From NCBI GenBank assembly GCA_045811525.1, contig JBJMTV010000040.1, positions 1-64,000 of the forward strand: DNA of 64,000 nt, in the 5' to 3' direction. Made by a program: the position numbers and the translations under genes. Shown here one piece after another: positions 41,163 through 50,003 of this stretch. The stretch comes from VAZQ01 sp045811525 (lineage in GTDB: Bacteria > Pseudomonadota > Alphaproteobacteria > Rhizobiales > Xanthobacteraceae). Below the pieces are notes generated by a model. It did not search any database, was not told the origin of the DNA, and was given only the letters and a program-made list of their open reading frames with translations. How positions within the stretch are numbered: position 1 is the stretch's first letter; each line of letters starts with the position of its first letter.

Positions 41163-41934
41163 ACAGGCTCGTGAGCAGATCGGCATACTGGTCGACGGTG
41201 AGCTTGCGGCTGGCGAGCGCACGATCCTCATGGGTCATGCCGCGGAATGCGCCGATTGCGCCGCTTATCGCGACGACTTGCTGCGGCTGCGGCGGCATTT
41301 GCGCGAGGCGCGCAACACCGCGCCGGCAAGGCTCGCCGCGCGCATTTCTGCGGCACTGGCAGTGGAGGCAACGGAAGAGGAAAGCGCACAGCCGGCCGGC
41401 TTCAACATGCGCGCACTCGGCGCGCTTTTTGCGCAAGGGCTCACTCCGTATATGCGGCAAGCTGCGGTCCTCCTGGTCGCGTGCGCTGTGGCGATCGGCG
41501 GCACGGCCTGGTGGATGCAGCGGGCGAACAGCGAGCTCGCACTGTCGCGCGATGTGCTCGCCGCGCATGTACGTTCGCTCATACAGGACAACCCGGTGCA
41601 GATCGCCTCGCTCGACACCCACACCGTCAAGCCGTGGTTCGCCGGGCGGCTCGACTACTCGCCGCCGGTAAAGGACCTCTCGAGCGATGGGTTCCAGCTG
41701 GTGGGCGGACGCCTTGATTACGTTGACAGCCAACGCGTCGCCACGCTCGTCTACAAGCGGCGTCTGCACCAGATCAGTGTGTTCGTCTGGCCAGCCGCGG
41801 TCCGTCCAATCGCAAGCTATTCATGGAAGCGCGACGGCTTCAATCTGCTGGGCTGGACGCAAGGCGGCATGTCGTATTTGGCAGTATCAGACCTCAACGA
41901 GGGCGAGTTGCGGGAGCTGCAGGCCCTGCTCTGA
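41152..41934 (+). CDS. Zinc-finger anti-sigma factor
   Basis: A 260-residue single-span regulator. The zf-HC2-like domain has Cys3 and the His29-x3-Cys33-x2-Cys36 motif (GHAAECADCAAY). A membrane span follows near residues 100-118 (AAVLLVACAVAIGGTAWWM), then a periplasmic domain of about 140 residues (SPPVKDLSSDGFQLVGGRLDYV, RLHQISVFVWP, NLLGWTQGGMSYLAVSDLN), like DUF-type sensor domains of ChrR or RsiW relatives. It overlaps the sigma gene by 11 bases, a mark of coupled expression. Confidence 0.88.
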   Translation: MRCEQAREQIGILVDGELAAGERTILMGHAAECADCAAYRDDLLRLRRHLREARNTAPARLAARISAALAVEATEEESAQPAGFNMRALGALFAQGLTPYMRQAAVLLVACAVAIGGTAWWMQRANSELALSRDVLAAHVRSLIQDNPVQIASLDTHTVKPWFAGRLDYSPPVKDLSSDGFQLVGGRLDYVDSQRVATLVYKRRLHQISVFVWPAAVRPIASYSWKRDGFNLLGWTQGGMSYLAVSDLNEGELRELQALL

Positions 41935-41965
41935 AGCTCGGCCCCGTGCGATTACCGATGCCCTT

Positions 41966-44900
41966 TCACTCAGCCGGTGCGGGCGCGATCGAGGTGTTCG
42001 CGCTGCGTGAGGCGCGCCACTCCTCGAAGCGCCGCACGACCACGAAAAACGCAGGCACGAACAGCACGGCGAGGCAGGTCGAGGCGAGCATGCCGCTGAA
42101 CACGGCAATGCCAATGGACTTGCGGGCGCTGGCGCCGGCGCCAGAGGCAAGCACCAGCGGCACGACGCCGAGAATGAAGGCAAACGAGGTCATCAGGATT
42201 GGCCGGAAACGCGCGCGAGCCGCCTCCAGTGCGGACTCAATGATCGGCTTGCCGTCGAGCACGCGCCGCTCGCGCGCCACCTCGACAATCAGGATAGCAT
42301 TCTTGGCAGAGAGTGCGATCAGCAACACCAGGCCGATCTGCGTGTAAAGATTGTTCTCGATGCCGAGCCCTTTCAACGTGAGGACCGGCCCGAGCAACGA
42401 GAGCGGCACCGCCAAGATGACGGCCACGGGCATGAACCAGCTCTCGTACTGGCCGGCGAGCACGAGATAGACGAGCAGCATCGCGAAGGCGAAGATGAAG
42501 TAGATCTGATTGCCAACGAGCTTCTCCTGATAGGACATGGCGCTCCATTCATAGGCCATTCCCGGCGGCATCACCTTGGCCGCGAGCTGCTCCATCAAGC
42601 CCATCGCCTCGCCCGAGCTGAAGCCGCTTGCCGGCAGCCCGATGATCGTCGAAGCCGGATACAGGTTGAACAGGCTCAGCAAAGATGGACCAACGGAAGG
42701 GACAATCTTGACCATGGTCCCGAGTGGGATCATCTCGCCCTGCTTGTTGCGCACCGGCAGCATCTCGACGTCCTCCGTGCGCAGGCGGAATGCCGAATCC
42801 GCCTGGACATAGACCTGAAAGACGCGGCCGAATTTGTTGAACTGGTCGACATAGCTCGAGCCGAGATAGGCCGCGAGGGTCGAGAAGACGTCGTCCAGCG
42901 CGACCTGCAGCGTCTCGGCCTTGGCACGGTCAACCTCGACCTTGACCTGCGGCACGCTCGAGCGAAACGAGCTCGTCACCCGCTGCAGACCGCTCTGCAT
43001 CTGCGCCTCGCGCACCAGCGTATTGGTCACGCTCTGCAGCTTCACCAGGTCGAAGCTGCCGTCACGCAGCTCCACCTGCATGGCAAAACCGGCGGCGTTG
43101 CCGATGCCCTGAATAGGCGGTGGCGGGAACACCACGACCCGCCCTTCCCTCACGGCGGCGAACTCGCGGTTGAACGTGGTGAACAGCGAGCGCAGATCTT
43201 CGCCCTTCCCGCGAAGGCTCCAGTCCTTCAGCACGATATAGGCCACCCCGGCATTGGCGAGCGAGGCATTGTTATCGAGCGGCGAAACGCCGGAAATGGT
43301 GATCACATGGTTGACCGCCGGGTGCCTGCCGGCGATCTCGCTCACCTCATCGAGCACGCGCCGGGTGCGCTGGAGCGAAGCGCCGTCCGGCAACTGCACG
43401 ATCGCGAGTACATATCCCTGGTCTTCGATCGGCAGAAACCCGGTTGGTATGCGGGAGAGGCCGTAAACGGCCCCGCCGATCACGACCATCGCAAGCAAGC
43501 ACGTCACACCGCTGTACGTGACCATGCGGCCGATCAGGCGCGCGTAAAGCCCTTCGAACCTCGCGTACACCGCATTGAAGCCACGATAGAAGACATTGCG
43601 GCGTTGTAGCGGGACGGCCGGGCGCAGCCACATTGCGCATTGTGTGGGCTTCAAAGTCGCAGCGTTGACTGCGCTGAGGAGTGCGGTTGCCGCGATCACC
43701 AGCGCGAACTGCGCAAACATGTTGCCTGTGAGTCCGGGGATAAAGGCGGCTGGCAGGAACACCGACATCAGCACCAAAGTGATGCCGATGATCGGACCGA
43801 ACAGCTCGTTCATGGCCTGGATTGCAGCGGCCTTGCTCGGCATCCCCTGCTCAATGTGGTGCGCCGCCCCTTCAACGACGACAATCGCATCATCCACAAC
43901 GATGCCGATTGCGAGCACGATGGCGAACAGCGTCGATAGGTTGACGGTGAAGCCGAGAGCCGCCATGGCGGCGAATGCACCGATGATGGTCACCGGGACC
44001 GTGGTGGCCGGGACCAGCATGGCGCGCCAGTCCTGCAGGAAGACGAGGATGACGATCAGCACCAAAACGCCCGCCTCGATCAGCGTCTTGTACACCTCGT
44101 TAACAGACGCACGAATGAAGGTCGTTGTATCGAACGGAACGGTGTAGGTGACGCCCTGCGGCAGGGTTTTGGCTGCTCTGGCCATTTGCGCCTTCACCTC
44201 GCCCGCGACGGTCAGGGCGTTTGCCTCCAACGTCTGGTAGATGCCCATGCCCGCCGCAGGCTTGCCGTTCAGCGTGAACACCTGCCCATAGGTTTGCGCC
44301 CCGAGCTCGATGCGCGCGACGTCGCGCAGATGCGTCATCTGCCCGTCCGAGGCGGTCTTCACCACGATGTTCTCGAACTGGGCCACCTCGTCGAGGCGCC
44401 CGGAAATGTCCACGGTGAATTGAAATGGCTGCGTGTCCGGCGAGGGCGGCATGCCCAGCTGACCCCCGGCGACCTGCTGGCTCTGCCCCTTCAGCGCATT
44501 GATCACGTCCTGCGTCGTGAGCGAGCGTGCTTGCAGGCGGTTGGGGTCAAGCCACACCCGCATCGAGTACTGCCCGGCACCGAAGACATTCACATTACCA
44601 ACACCGGGCAGTCGCGCGAGCTGATCCTTCAGGTTGATGGTCGCGTAGTTCGCGAGATAGAGGCTGTCGTAGCGCAAATCCGGTGATGTCAGTGTCACGA
44701 ACATCAACACGGCGGTCGACTTCTGCTGCACGGTGACGCCTTGCGCCTGCACCTGTTGCGGTAGTGCCGCCAGCGCGCTCGACACCCGATTTTGCACCAG
44801 GACCTGGGCAAAGTTGATGTCCATGCCGATCTTGAACGTAACCGTCAGCGAATAGCTGCCGTCGGACGCGGCGTAGGATTGCATGTAGATCATGCCATCA

Positions 44901-45118
44901 ACGCCGTTGACCTGCTGCTCGATCGGCAGGGCGACGGTATCGACGACTGTGCGCGCACTTGCCCCGGGGTAGCGCGTGGTGACCGAAATGGTCGGCGGCA
45001 CCACATTGGGATATTGCGCGACCGGCAACCTGAGCAGTGCCACCGCACCAATGACGATCATGAGCACGGCGAGCACGTTGGCAAGTACAGGCCGCTCGAT
45101 GAAGAACTTGGAAATCAT
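41966..45118 (-). CDS. RND multidrug efflux permease (AcrB/MexB-like, HAE1)
   Basis: A 1050-residue inner-membrane exporter, normal length for AcrB relatives. It starts MISKFFIERPVLANVLAVLM, with the first membrane helix. The proton-relay aspartates are in AIGIVVDDAIVVVEGAAHHIEQG, and the second repeat has VVFPPPPIQGIGNAAGFAMQVELRDGS. The adaptor gene precedes it by six bases. This is the second RND pump in the window and, unlike the first, is AcrB-like rather than MdtC-like. No outer-membrane gene is attached. Confidence 0.95.
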   Translation of the reverse strand: MISKFFIERPVLANVLAVLMIVIGAVALLRLPVAQYPNVVPPTISVTTRYPGASARTVVDTVALPIEQQVNGVDGMIYMQSYAASDGSYSLTVTFKIGMDINFAQVLVQNRVSSALAALPQQVQAQGVTVQQKSTAVLMFVTLTSPDLRYDSLYLANYATINLKDQLARLPGVGNVNVFGAGQYSMRVWLDPNRLQARSLTTQDVINALKGQSQQVAGGQLGMPPSPDTQPFQFTVDISGRLDEVAQFENIVVKTASDGQMTHLRDVARIELGAQTYGQVFTLNGKPAAGMGIYQTLEANALTVAGEVKAQMARAAKTLPQGVTYTVPFDTTTFIRASVNEVYKTLIEAGVLVLIVILVFLQDWRAMLVPATTVPVTIIGAFAAMAALGFTVNLSTLFAIVLAIGIVVDDAIVVVEGAAHHIEQGMPSKAAAIQAMNELFGPIIGITLVLMSVFLPAAFIPGLTGNMFAQFALVIAATALLSAVNAATLKPTQCAMWLRPAVPLQRRNVFYRGFNAVYARFEGLYARLIGRMVTYSGVTCLLAMVVIGGAVYGLSRIPTGFLPIEDQGYVLAIVQLPDGASLQRTRRVLDEVSEIAGRHPAVNHVITISGVSPLDNNASLANAGVAYIVLKDWSLRGKGEDLRSLFTTFNREFAAVREGRVVVFPPPPIQGIGNAAGFAMQVELRDGSFDLVKLQSVTNTLVREAQMQSGLQRVTSSFRSSVPQVKVEVDRAKAETLQVALDDVFSTLAAYLGSSYVDQFNKFGRVFQVYVQADSAFRLRTEDVEMLPVRNKQGEMIPLGTMVKIVPSVGPSLLSLFNLYPASTIIGLPASGFSSGEAMGLMEQLAAKVMPPGMAYEWSAMSYQEKLVGNQIYFIFAFAMLLVYLVLAGQYESWFMPVAVILAVPLSLLGPVLTLKGLGIENNLYTQIGLVLLIALSAKNAILIVEVARERRVLDGKPIIESALEAARARFRPILMTSFAFILGVVPLVLASGAGASARKSIGIAVFSGMLASTCLAVLFVPAFFVVVRRFEEWRASRSANTSIAPAPAE

Positions 45119-45124
45119 GGCGAG

Positions 45125-46372
45125 CTATTTCGCCGCTGCCGCTGCCGGCTCACCTGGTCCTGCAGCCGCCGATTTCGCCGACTTCTGCTGCGGGTCGACC
45201 TTCTGGCCAGGCACCGCGTCGAGAATACCGCTCACGACAATGCGCTCGTCCGCGTTTAGGCCGCTTTCCACGACCTGCATGTCGCCGAACGTCTGGCCGA
45301 GCTGGACGCGGCGCTGCTCGACCACATCCTCGGCATTGACGACGAGCAAATAACGTCCACCCTGGTCGCTGCCGATGGCGATGGAAGGCACGAGCATAGC
45401 CGTGACCGGTCGTCCCAACGCGCGCACCCGCACGAAGTAGCCCGGCAACAGCGCACGATCCGGGTTCTGCAGCAGCGCACGCACCTGCAGGGTCCCCGTG
45501 GACTGATTGACCGTGGGGCTGGCGTAATCGATCAGGCCTTTATGCGGATAGCCGGCTTCAGTCTGCAGACCAACCTCAACCGGGATTTTGCCGACGAGGT
45601 CCGACATCTCCTCACCGCGGGCAGACACGGCCGCGCGTACCCGCTGCACGTCGCGCTCGCTGAGATTGAACCATACCCACAATGGATCAAGCTGGACGAT
45701 GCTCGCGAGCTGACTGGGCTGATCCCCGCCGACGAGCTCACCGACAGACACTTGGCGCGCGGTGACAACGCCATCGAACGGTGCCGACACCGTGGTGTAG
45801 CTCAGATTGATCTCGGCGGTCTGCGTGTTGGCCTGCGCCTGCAGCACGTTCGCATGCGCGGTATCGCGATTGGCGCGGGCCTTGTCCAGATTGGCCTGCG
45901 TCGAGACGTCTTTCTTTTGCAGCTCCAACTGGCGCTGGAATTCAGCCTCTGCGTTAACCAGCCCCGCCTTCGCGCCCTCCTCGGCAGCTTGCGCCTGCTC
46001 GAGCTTGACCTTGTATGGCTGTGGCTCGATGACGAACAACGGCGTACCATTTTTTACCAGGGCGCCGTCTTGATACTTGATCTCCTGCAGATAGCCCTGC
46101 ACGCGTGCAACCAGCTTCACGGTATTGATTGACGCCGTGTTGCCGGTCGCCTCAAGGTAGGGCGTGACCGTCTGCTGAGCAGGCAACTCGACGGTGACCT
46201 TGGGCGGCGGCGGCGTGACCAGGCGATTCTGCTCGCTGCACCCGATCAGCAACAGGAGGATGCCGGTGGTGAGCAGAGCGAGCGCACGACGCTTGGGCGA
46301 CCACGCACATAGCTGATGCGGGGTGAAGGGCGGCAGCCGGCATGACACCGCCGTATCGGCAGCAACTCGCAT
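45125..46372 (-). CDS. RND efflux periplasmic adaptor lipoprotein (AcrA/MexA-like)
   Basis: A 415-residue membrane-fusion protein. A lipobox LLLLIGC lies near residue 45 and is followed by a Pro-rich linker and the family pattern PYLEATGNTASINTVKLVARVQGYLQEIKYQDGALVKNGTPLFVIEP. A coiled-coil hairpin and SYTTVSAPFDGVVTARQVSVGELV follow. The ATG at 46372 is selected by GGGAGGG seven bases upstream, but the long pre-lipobox leader is odd and the real start may be further in. It forms an operon with the permease. Confidence 0.9.
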   Translation of the reverse strand: MRVAADTAVSCRLPPFTPHQLCAWSPKRRALALLTTGILLLLIGCSEQNRLVTPPPPKVTVELPAQQTVTPYLEATGNTASINTVKLVARVQGYLQEIKYQDGALVKNGTPLFVIEPQPYKVKLEQAQAAEEGAKAGLVNAEAEFQRQLELQKKDVSTQANLDKARANRDTAHANVLQAQANTQTAEINLSYTTVSAPFDGVVTARQVSVGELVGGDQPSQLASIVQLDPLWVWFNLSERDVQRVRAAVSARGEEMSDLVGKIPVEVGLQTEAGYPHKGLIDYASPTVNQSTGTLQVRALLQNPDRALLPGYFVRVRALGRPVTAMLVPSIAIGSDQGGRYLLVVNAEDVVEQRRVQLGQTFGDMQVVESGLNADERIVVSGILDAVPGQKVDPQQKSAKSAAAGPGEPAAAAAK

Positions 46373-46988
46373 GTCCATCCCTCCCGCCGGGAGCACTTCG
46401 CTGGCCCGCACAGCTGCTAGTCCAGCATCGTTCCATTTTAGCAGACTTGGCGCTGAATTAACCGTTCACGGATGGCGGACTTGGGCGGGACGCTCGGGCG
46501 AGAACCTGCAGCAAACTCGATCGCGGATTGCGCGTCTCCGGCCATGCAATCCGTCGCGTAGCCTCTCTGGGGCGCCAGGGCGCGCTGGACTACCGCTACG
46601 AGGCCCAGAGGATTCCGCTGGCCGCCGGCGCTGATTGATGGTGCGCCCACTACGCCGGCAACACTGATGGGCAGACGAACTGGTGGGTCTTCGACCACAA
46701 GGAGGCAAAACGCGGCTCTACCTGTTCACTGCCGAGGTGAGCTTCGACCGCGCTGACAACGGCTACTACGGGTTCGGTTGGCGGCCCACCTCAACCGGCC
46801 GTAACCATTGTAATTCAAGCGTATAGTGGATAATGCTCCAGGATCAGTTGCGGCGCTCAGGCGGCATGCCACGCCCCTTTGAACCTATGGGGCACTCCGC
46901 GCGACTAAATAACAGCGAAGGCCACCCCGGGCCGACTATGTCCGGAACATAACAAGTGGCAGCGCGTTGACAGCGGGTGAGGTGCAAC
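46373..46988. other. 616-base region without a confident gene; frameshifted remnant
   Basis: No convincing gene is seen. Between about 46630 and 46826 on the plus strand two neighbouring frames read like one decayed protein: HYAGNTDGQTNWWVFDHKEAKR, then, in another frame, LYLFTAEVSFDRADNGYYGFGWRP to a TAG at 46824-46826. The promoter of the RND operon must lie in the left part. Nothing else is supported. Confidence 0.3.
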
Positions 46989-47090
46989 ATGCAAGTCCAA
47001 ACCGGTCACTGGCTTGATTATGACCCCGTTGCCTTCGTGGCGCTCGTACTCGGATTCGGTGCGGTCGCACTGCTCGCCGTCAGCATTTGA
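46989..47090 (+). CDS. Possible 33-residue membrane protein
   Basis: ATG to TGA frame reading MQVQTGHWLDYDPVAFVALV, then LGFGAVALLAVSI: a short polar start and one hydrophobic span at the C-terminus, the layout of many small inner-membrane proteins. GAGGTG lies a few bases upstream. Isolated between the RND operon and the M24 peptidase gene; function unknown. Confidence 0.4.
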   Translation: MQVQTGHWLDYDPVAFVALVLGFGAVALLAVSI

Positions 47091-47224
47091 GCATAGCGGG
47101 TCCACATAGCGTCTCGGCGCGATCTCGCGCCTGAGCCTCTGGTGCGTACGCAGTTCGAGCTCCCTAGTCGGAGACTACGTTCGACTCCCAGGGCCGAGCC
47201 GGGCTGATCAGTCCCCTATTCAAG

Positions 47225-48430
47225 CTACCCCGGCCGCACGGCGGTGCCGCCCCGATTCCAGCCGCGACCCCCTTCACCGTAAATATCAAAACCGTTGGCC
47301 GTCACCACGACCGTGTCTTCCAGCTTGATGAATCCGCGTTGCGGATGCTGCAGGGTGGTCTCCACCGAGACCACCATCCCCGCTTCGAGTGGCCGATCGG
47401 CGTCATAGGCGTCATACGGCACCGGCCCAATCGCGGTGAGCCGCGGCGCCTCATGGCTGACCAGCCCCATACCATGGGCGAGAAAGTGCATGTGGTTGTG
47501 ATGCTTCGATTTCTGCACCAGGGGCTCGGCGGCACCGTAGATCACGCTGGCGGGCGCACCAGCCTTGATCGGCTTCATGGCGGCCCGCTGAATGGCCTCG
47601 ATCTCGGCCAGCAAGTCCTCGAGCTCAGCGTCGGGATCGCCATGGATCGCCATGCGGCAGAGGTCGCCGATATAGCCGTGGTAATTTCCGCCGCTATCGA
47701 GCGACAAGATATCGCCCCCGCCCCAGCGCTGGTCGGACGGAGCGCGGTTGAGGCTTGTCCCCGCGGTAATGAGCAGATAGTCGAATGTGAGCCCGCGGCT
47801 TGTTTCCTCGCGCCGCAACGCCTGCGTCAGCTCGCGCTTGGTCGCGCCGGGCGCATGGCCAGAGATGACCGCCAACATGGATTCGATCACCCGCTCAGAG
47901 GCCATCCGCAGCAATTCGAGCTCCTGCGCGCTTTTCACGGCGCGCAGCCGTTCGAGCACGAATACCGCATCGACGATCTCGCTCCCGGAGAAGGCGCGGC
48001 GCAGCACGTCGCCTGAATCAACCGGCAGAAAAGCGAGCTCCGCAGCGATGCGCTTGGTCTTGAGATTTGCTTTCCTGATGTAGTCGATCGCGCGCTCCAT
48101 CACATCGATGGAGCCGGACGAGTTGGTCTGCAATTCCGGCACCCAGAATGGCTCGTTCTGCTTCTGAAAGCCTTCCATGCGGTGTCCGAAATAACCGGCA
48201 CGCTCGCGTTGTCCCTTTGGGTAGACGAGCACCGGCAGATATCGGCTCAGCCCCATCGCATCCATGGATTCGAAGAAGAAAGCGCGATGTCCGCCGAGCA
48301 GGTATTGCACATTGTGCTTGGACGTCGCGACCAGAAGATCAATGCCAGCCTGATCCATAAGACGGTCGAGACGGTCGGCATCGAATGGGATATGAGCGGC
48401 TTTGCTGGCCGGCTTGACGATATCGAGCAT
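47225..48430 (-). CDS. M24-family Xaa-Pro peptidase / creatinase-like protein
   Basis: A 401-residue pita-bread-fold protein. The N-terminal creatinase-like domain is seen in DADRLDRLMDQAGIDLLVATSKHNVQYLLGG. The catalytic domain has LDSGGNYHGYIGDLCRMAIHGDP, HFLAHGMGLVSHEAPRL and EAGMVVSVETTLQHP, plus FIKLEDTVVVTANG. Of the usual five metal ligands (D, D, H, E, E), Asp, Asp, His, Glu and Glu are all recognisable, so it is probably a metallopeptidase of the prolidase type. It opens the catabolic region on the minus strand. Confidence 0.87.
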   Translation of the reverse strand: MLDIVKPASKAAHIPFDADRLDRLMDQAGIDLLVATSKHNVQYLLGGHRAFFFESMDAMGLSRYLPVLVYPKGQRERAGYFGHRMEGFQKQNEPFWVPELQTNSSGSIDVMERAIDYIRKANLKTKRIAAELAFLPVDSGDVLRRAFSGSEIVDAVFVLERLRAVKSAQELELLRMASERVIESMLAVISGHAPGATKRELTQALRREETSRGLTFDYLLITAGTSLNRAPSDQRWGGGDILSLDSGGNYHGYIGDLCRMAIHGDPDAELEDLLAEIEAIQRAAMKPIKAGAPASVIYGAAEPLVQKSKHHNHMHFLAHGMGLVSHEAPRLTAIGPVPYDAYDADRPLEAGMVVSVETTLQHPQRGFIKLEDTVVVTANGFDIYGEGGRGWNRGGTAVRPG

Positions 48431-48527
48431 GGGCGAAGCTCCTGTGCGGCTCGTCGCGGGGTCTCACTGGGCCGATATGGTAGTGAAATTGGGGGGCGCC
48501 CGCCAGCGTTGCAAAGTTACGGAACAA

Positions 48528-49004
48528 CTATAGCGCGCGCTTGAGCCAGAGGTGGTCGAGCGAAATGGCCCCCGCTCCCTGCACCAGGAAATAGAGCACC
48601 ACCAGCGTCCACATGAGCGTGTATTCGAGGCCGAGCTGGTTCCAGAAATACTTGCCGACGCGCCATCGCTCAACATTGGCGACGAGCAGAAAGACAAACA
48701 TGACGAGCGCAGCCGGACGGGTGAACAGGCCCACCGCAAACAGCGGCCCCAGCACGAGCTGGGTCAGCGAGATCGCCGGTGCCCATACATTCCCCGGGCG
48801 GTAACCGTCGCGATCGAGCTGGGCGGCGAGCTCACTGAGGTTGTGCGAGCGCAGCCCGGTATTGGGGAAAAAGCCGAAGGTATTGCGCAGCCCGTGCGGC
48901 ACGAGTGCCAGTCCCGCCCATGCACGCAACAGCGCCTCTGCCCAGGGAGCGAGCGCCTGATAAAATGTTGCAAGCTGGGGAAAGACGAGCGGCGTATCGG
49001 TCAT
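48528..49004 (-). CDS. DoxX family membrane protein
   Basis: A 158-residue four-span membrane protein: APWAEALLRAWAGLALVPHGLRNTFGFFP, WAPAISLTQLVLGPLFAVGLFTRPAALVMFVFLLVANV and LMWTLVVLYFLVQGAGAISLDHL. The family is common beside oxidoreductases and often lacks a known role. It lies 74 bases after the iron-sulfur subunit gene, in the same direction, so may belong to the molybdenum enzyme operon. Confidence 0.83.
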   Translation of the reverse strand: MTDTPLVFPQLATFYQALAPWAEALLRAWAGLALVPHGLRNTFGFFPNTGLRSHNLSELAAQLDRDGYRPGNVWAPAISLTQLVLGPLFAVGLFTRPAALVMFVFLLVANVERWRVGKYFWNQLGLEYTLMWTLVVLYFLVQGAGAISLDHLWLKRAL

Positions 49005-49078
49005 GCGGGCGGTTTGTCAGCGGGTGCGCGATCGGGCCGGCTCGTCATCCCGCTACCAGATCACAAGGTTGCAAACCG

Positions 49079-49915
49079 CTAAAGACGGATCTCTCCGAGG
49101 CTCACGCTCGCGGCAAGCTCGACATCAAGGGTCTTCGTCGCGCGTCCGGGCGCCGAAATTTCCACGACATAGCGTCCGGAATTCTCTTCGAGCTTGTCAA
49201 ATTTGAAATCGCCGTAATTGTCCGTGACCATCTCGGCCACGACCGTGCCGTTCTTGGTCAGCCGCACCTTGGCACCCTCGAGGCAATCGATGACGCCACT
49301 GACGTCGACCGACACGCTGCCGCCAATGAAGCATTTCGCATAGCGCCAGAGGTTGCGGTAATAGACTCGGGGCCGCGTGCCGAGCTCCGGCCTGATCACC
49401 TCGAGGCCTTCGTCACGCGCCAGGCGCGCCATTTCCTCGTCCTCCACCTTGATGGCGCGCATGGCACCGGTCGGACAAGACTGCTGGCCACGCGTCTGCT
49501 GCCATCCCTGATCGATCAGGTGCGCATCGAAGGTCCAGTGCTGCGGCAATTGCAGCTCCTCGTTCCACCAGATGTGGCCATAAGGACAAGCCTCGACCAG
49601 GTCCTTGCGGCCTTTGGCCTTGACCGGATCGATCAGCATGATGCCATCATCGCGCTTCTTCAGCGCATCGCCGCCTTTGCGCAGGCAAGGCGCGTCGTCG
49701 CAATGGTTGCACATGGTCGGCACATAGCCGATGTCGATCATCGGCAGCTGCCCCCGCTCCTTCTGCAGAATGTTGATCCATTTGTGCCCATGCTTGGGCA
49801 TCGGCGCGGCATAGCCCGGCCAGTCGTTGCCGACATATTCGTCCATGGTCGCGAGCGTGCAGAGATTGCAGTTGGTGCACTCCGCCACGTCGATGATCAT
49901 GTTCCACTTTTGCAT
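49079..49915 (-). CDS. Iron-sulfur subunit of a transhydroxylase-like molybdenum enzyme
   Basis: A 278-residue electron-transfer subunit. [4Fe-4S] ligands begin with Cys13, Cys16 and Cys19 (VAECTNCNLCTLA). More follow in PTMCNHCDDAPCLRKGG, EACPYGH and QQSCPTGAM. About ten cysteines are present, fewer than the sixteen of DMSO-reductase subunits. The C-terminal 75 residues (GVIDCLEGAKVRLTKNGTVV, NYGDFKFDKLEENSGRYVVEIS) form a carboxypeptidase-regulatory / Cna-B-like beta domain, as in the beta subunit of pyrogallol-phloroglucinol transhydroxylase. The ATG at 49915 follows GGAGAT. It comes 88 bases after the large-subunit gene. Confidence 0.82.
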   Translation of the reverse strand: MQKWNMIIDVAECTNCNLCTLATMDEYVGNDWPGYAAPMPKHGHKWINILQKERGQLPMIDIGYVPTMCNHCDDAPCLRKGGDALKKRDDGIMLIDPVKAKGRKDLVEACPYGHIWWNEELQLPQHWTFDAHLIDQGWQQTRGQQSCPTGAMRAIKVEDEEMARLARDEGLEVIRPELGTRPRVYYRNLWRYAKCFIGGSVSVDVSGVIDCLEGAKVRLTKNGTVVAEMVTDNYGDFKFDKLEENSGRYVVEISAPGRATKTLDVELAASVSLGEIRL

Positions 49916-50003
49916 CAACAATCTCCACGCAGTGCGCATGGCGCGCCAGCAACAGTTTCGGCTAACGCCGGCGTGAGCGAAGCGCCACTTTGCGGCGTGC
50001 TGT

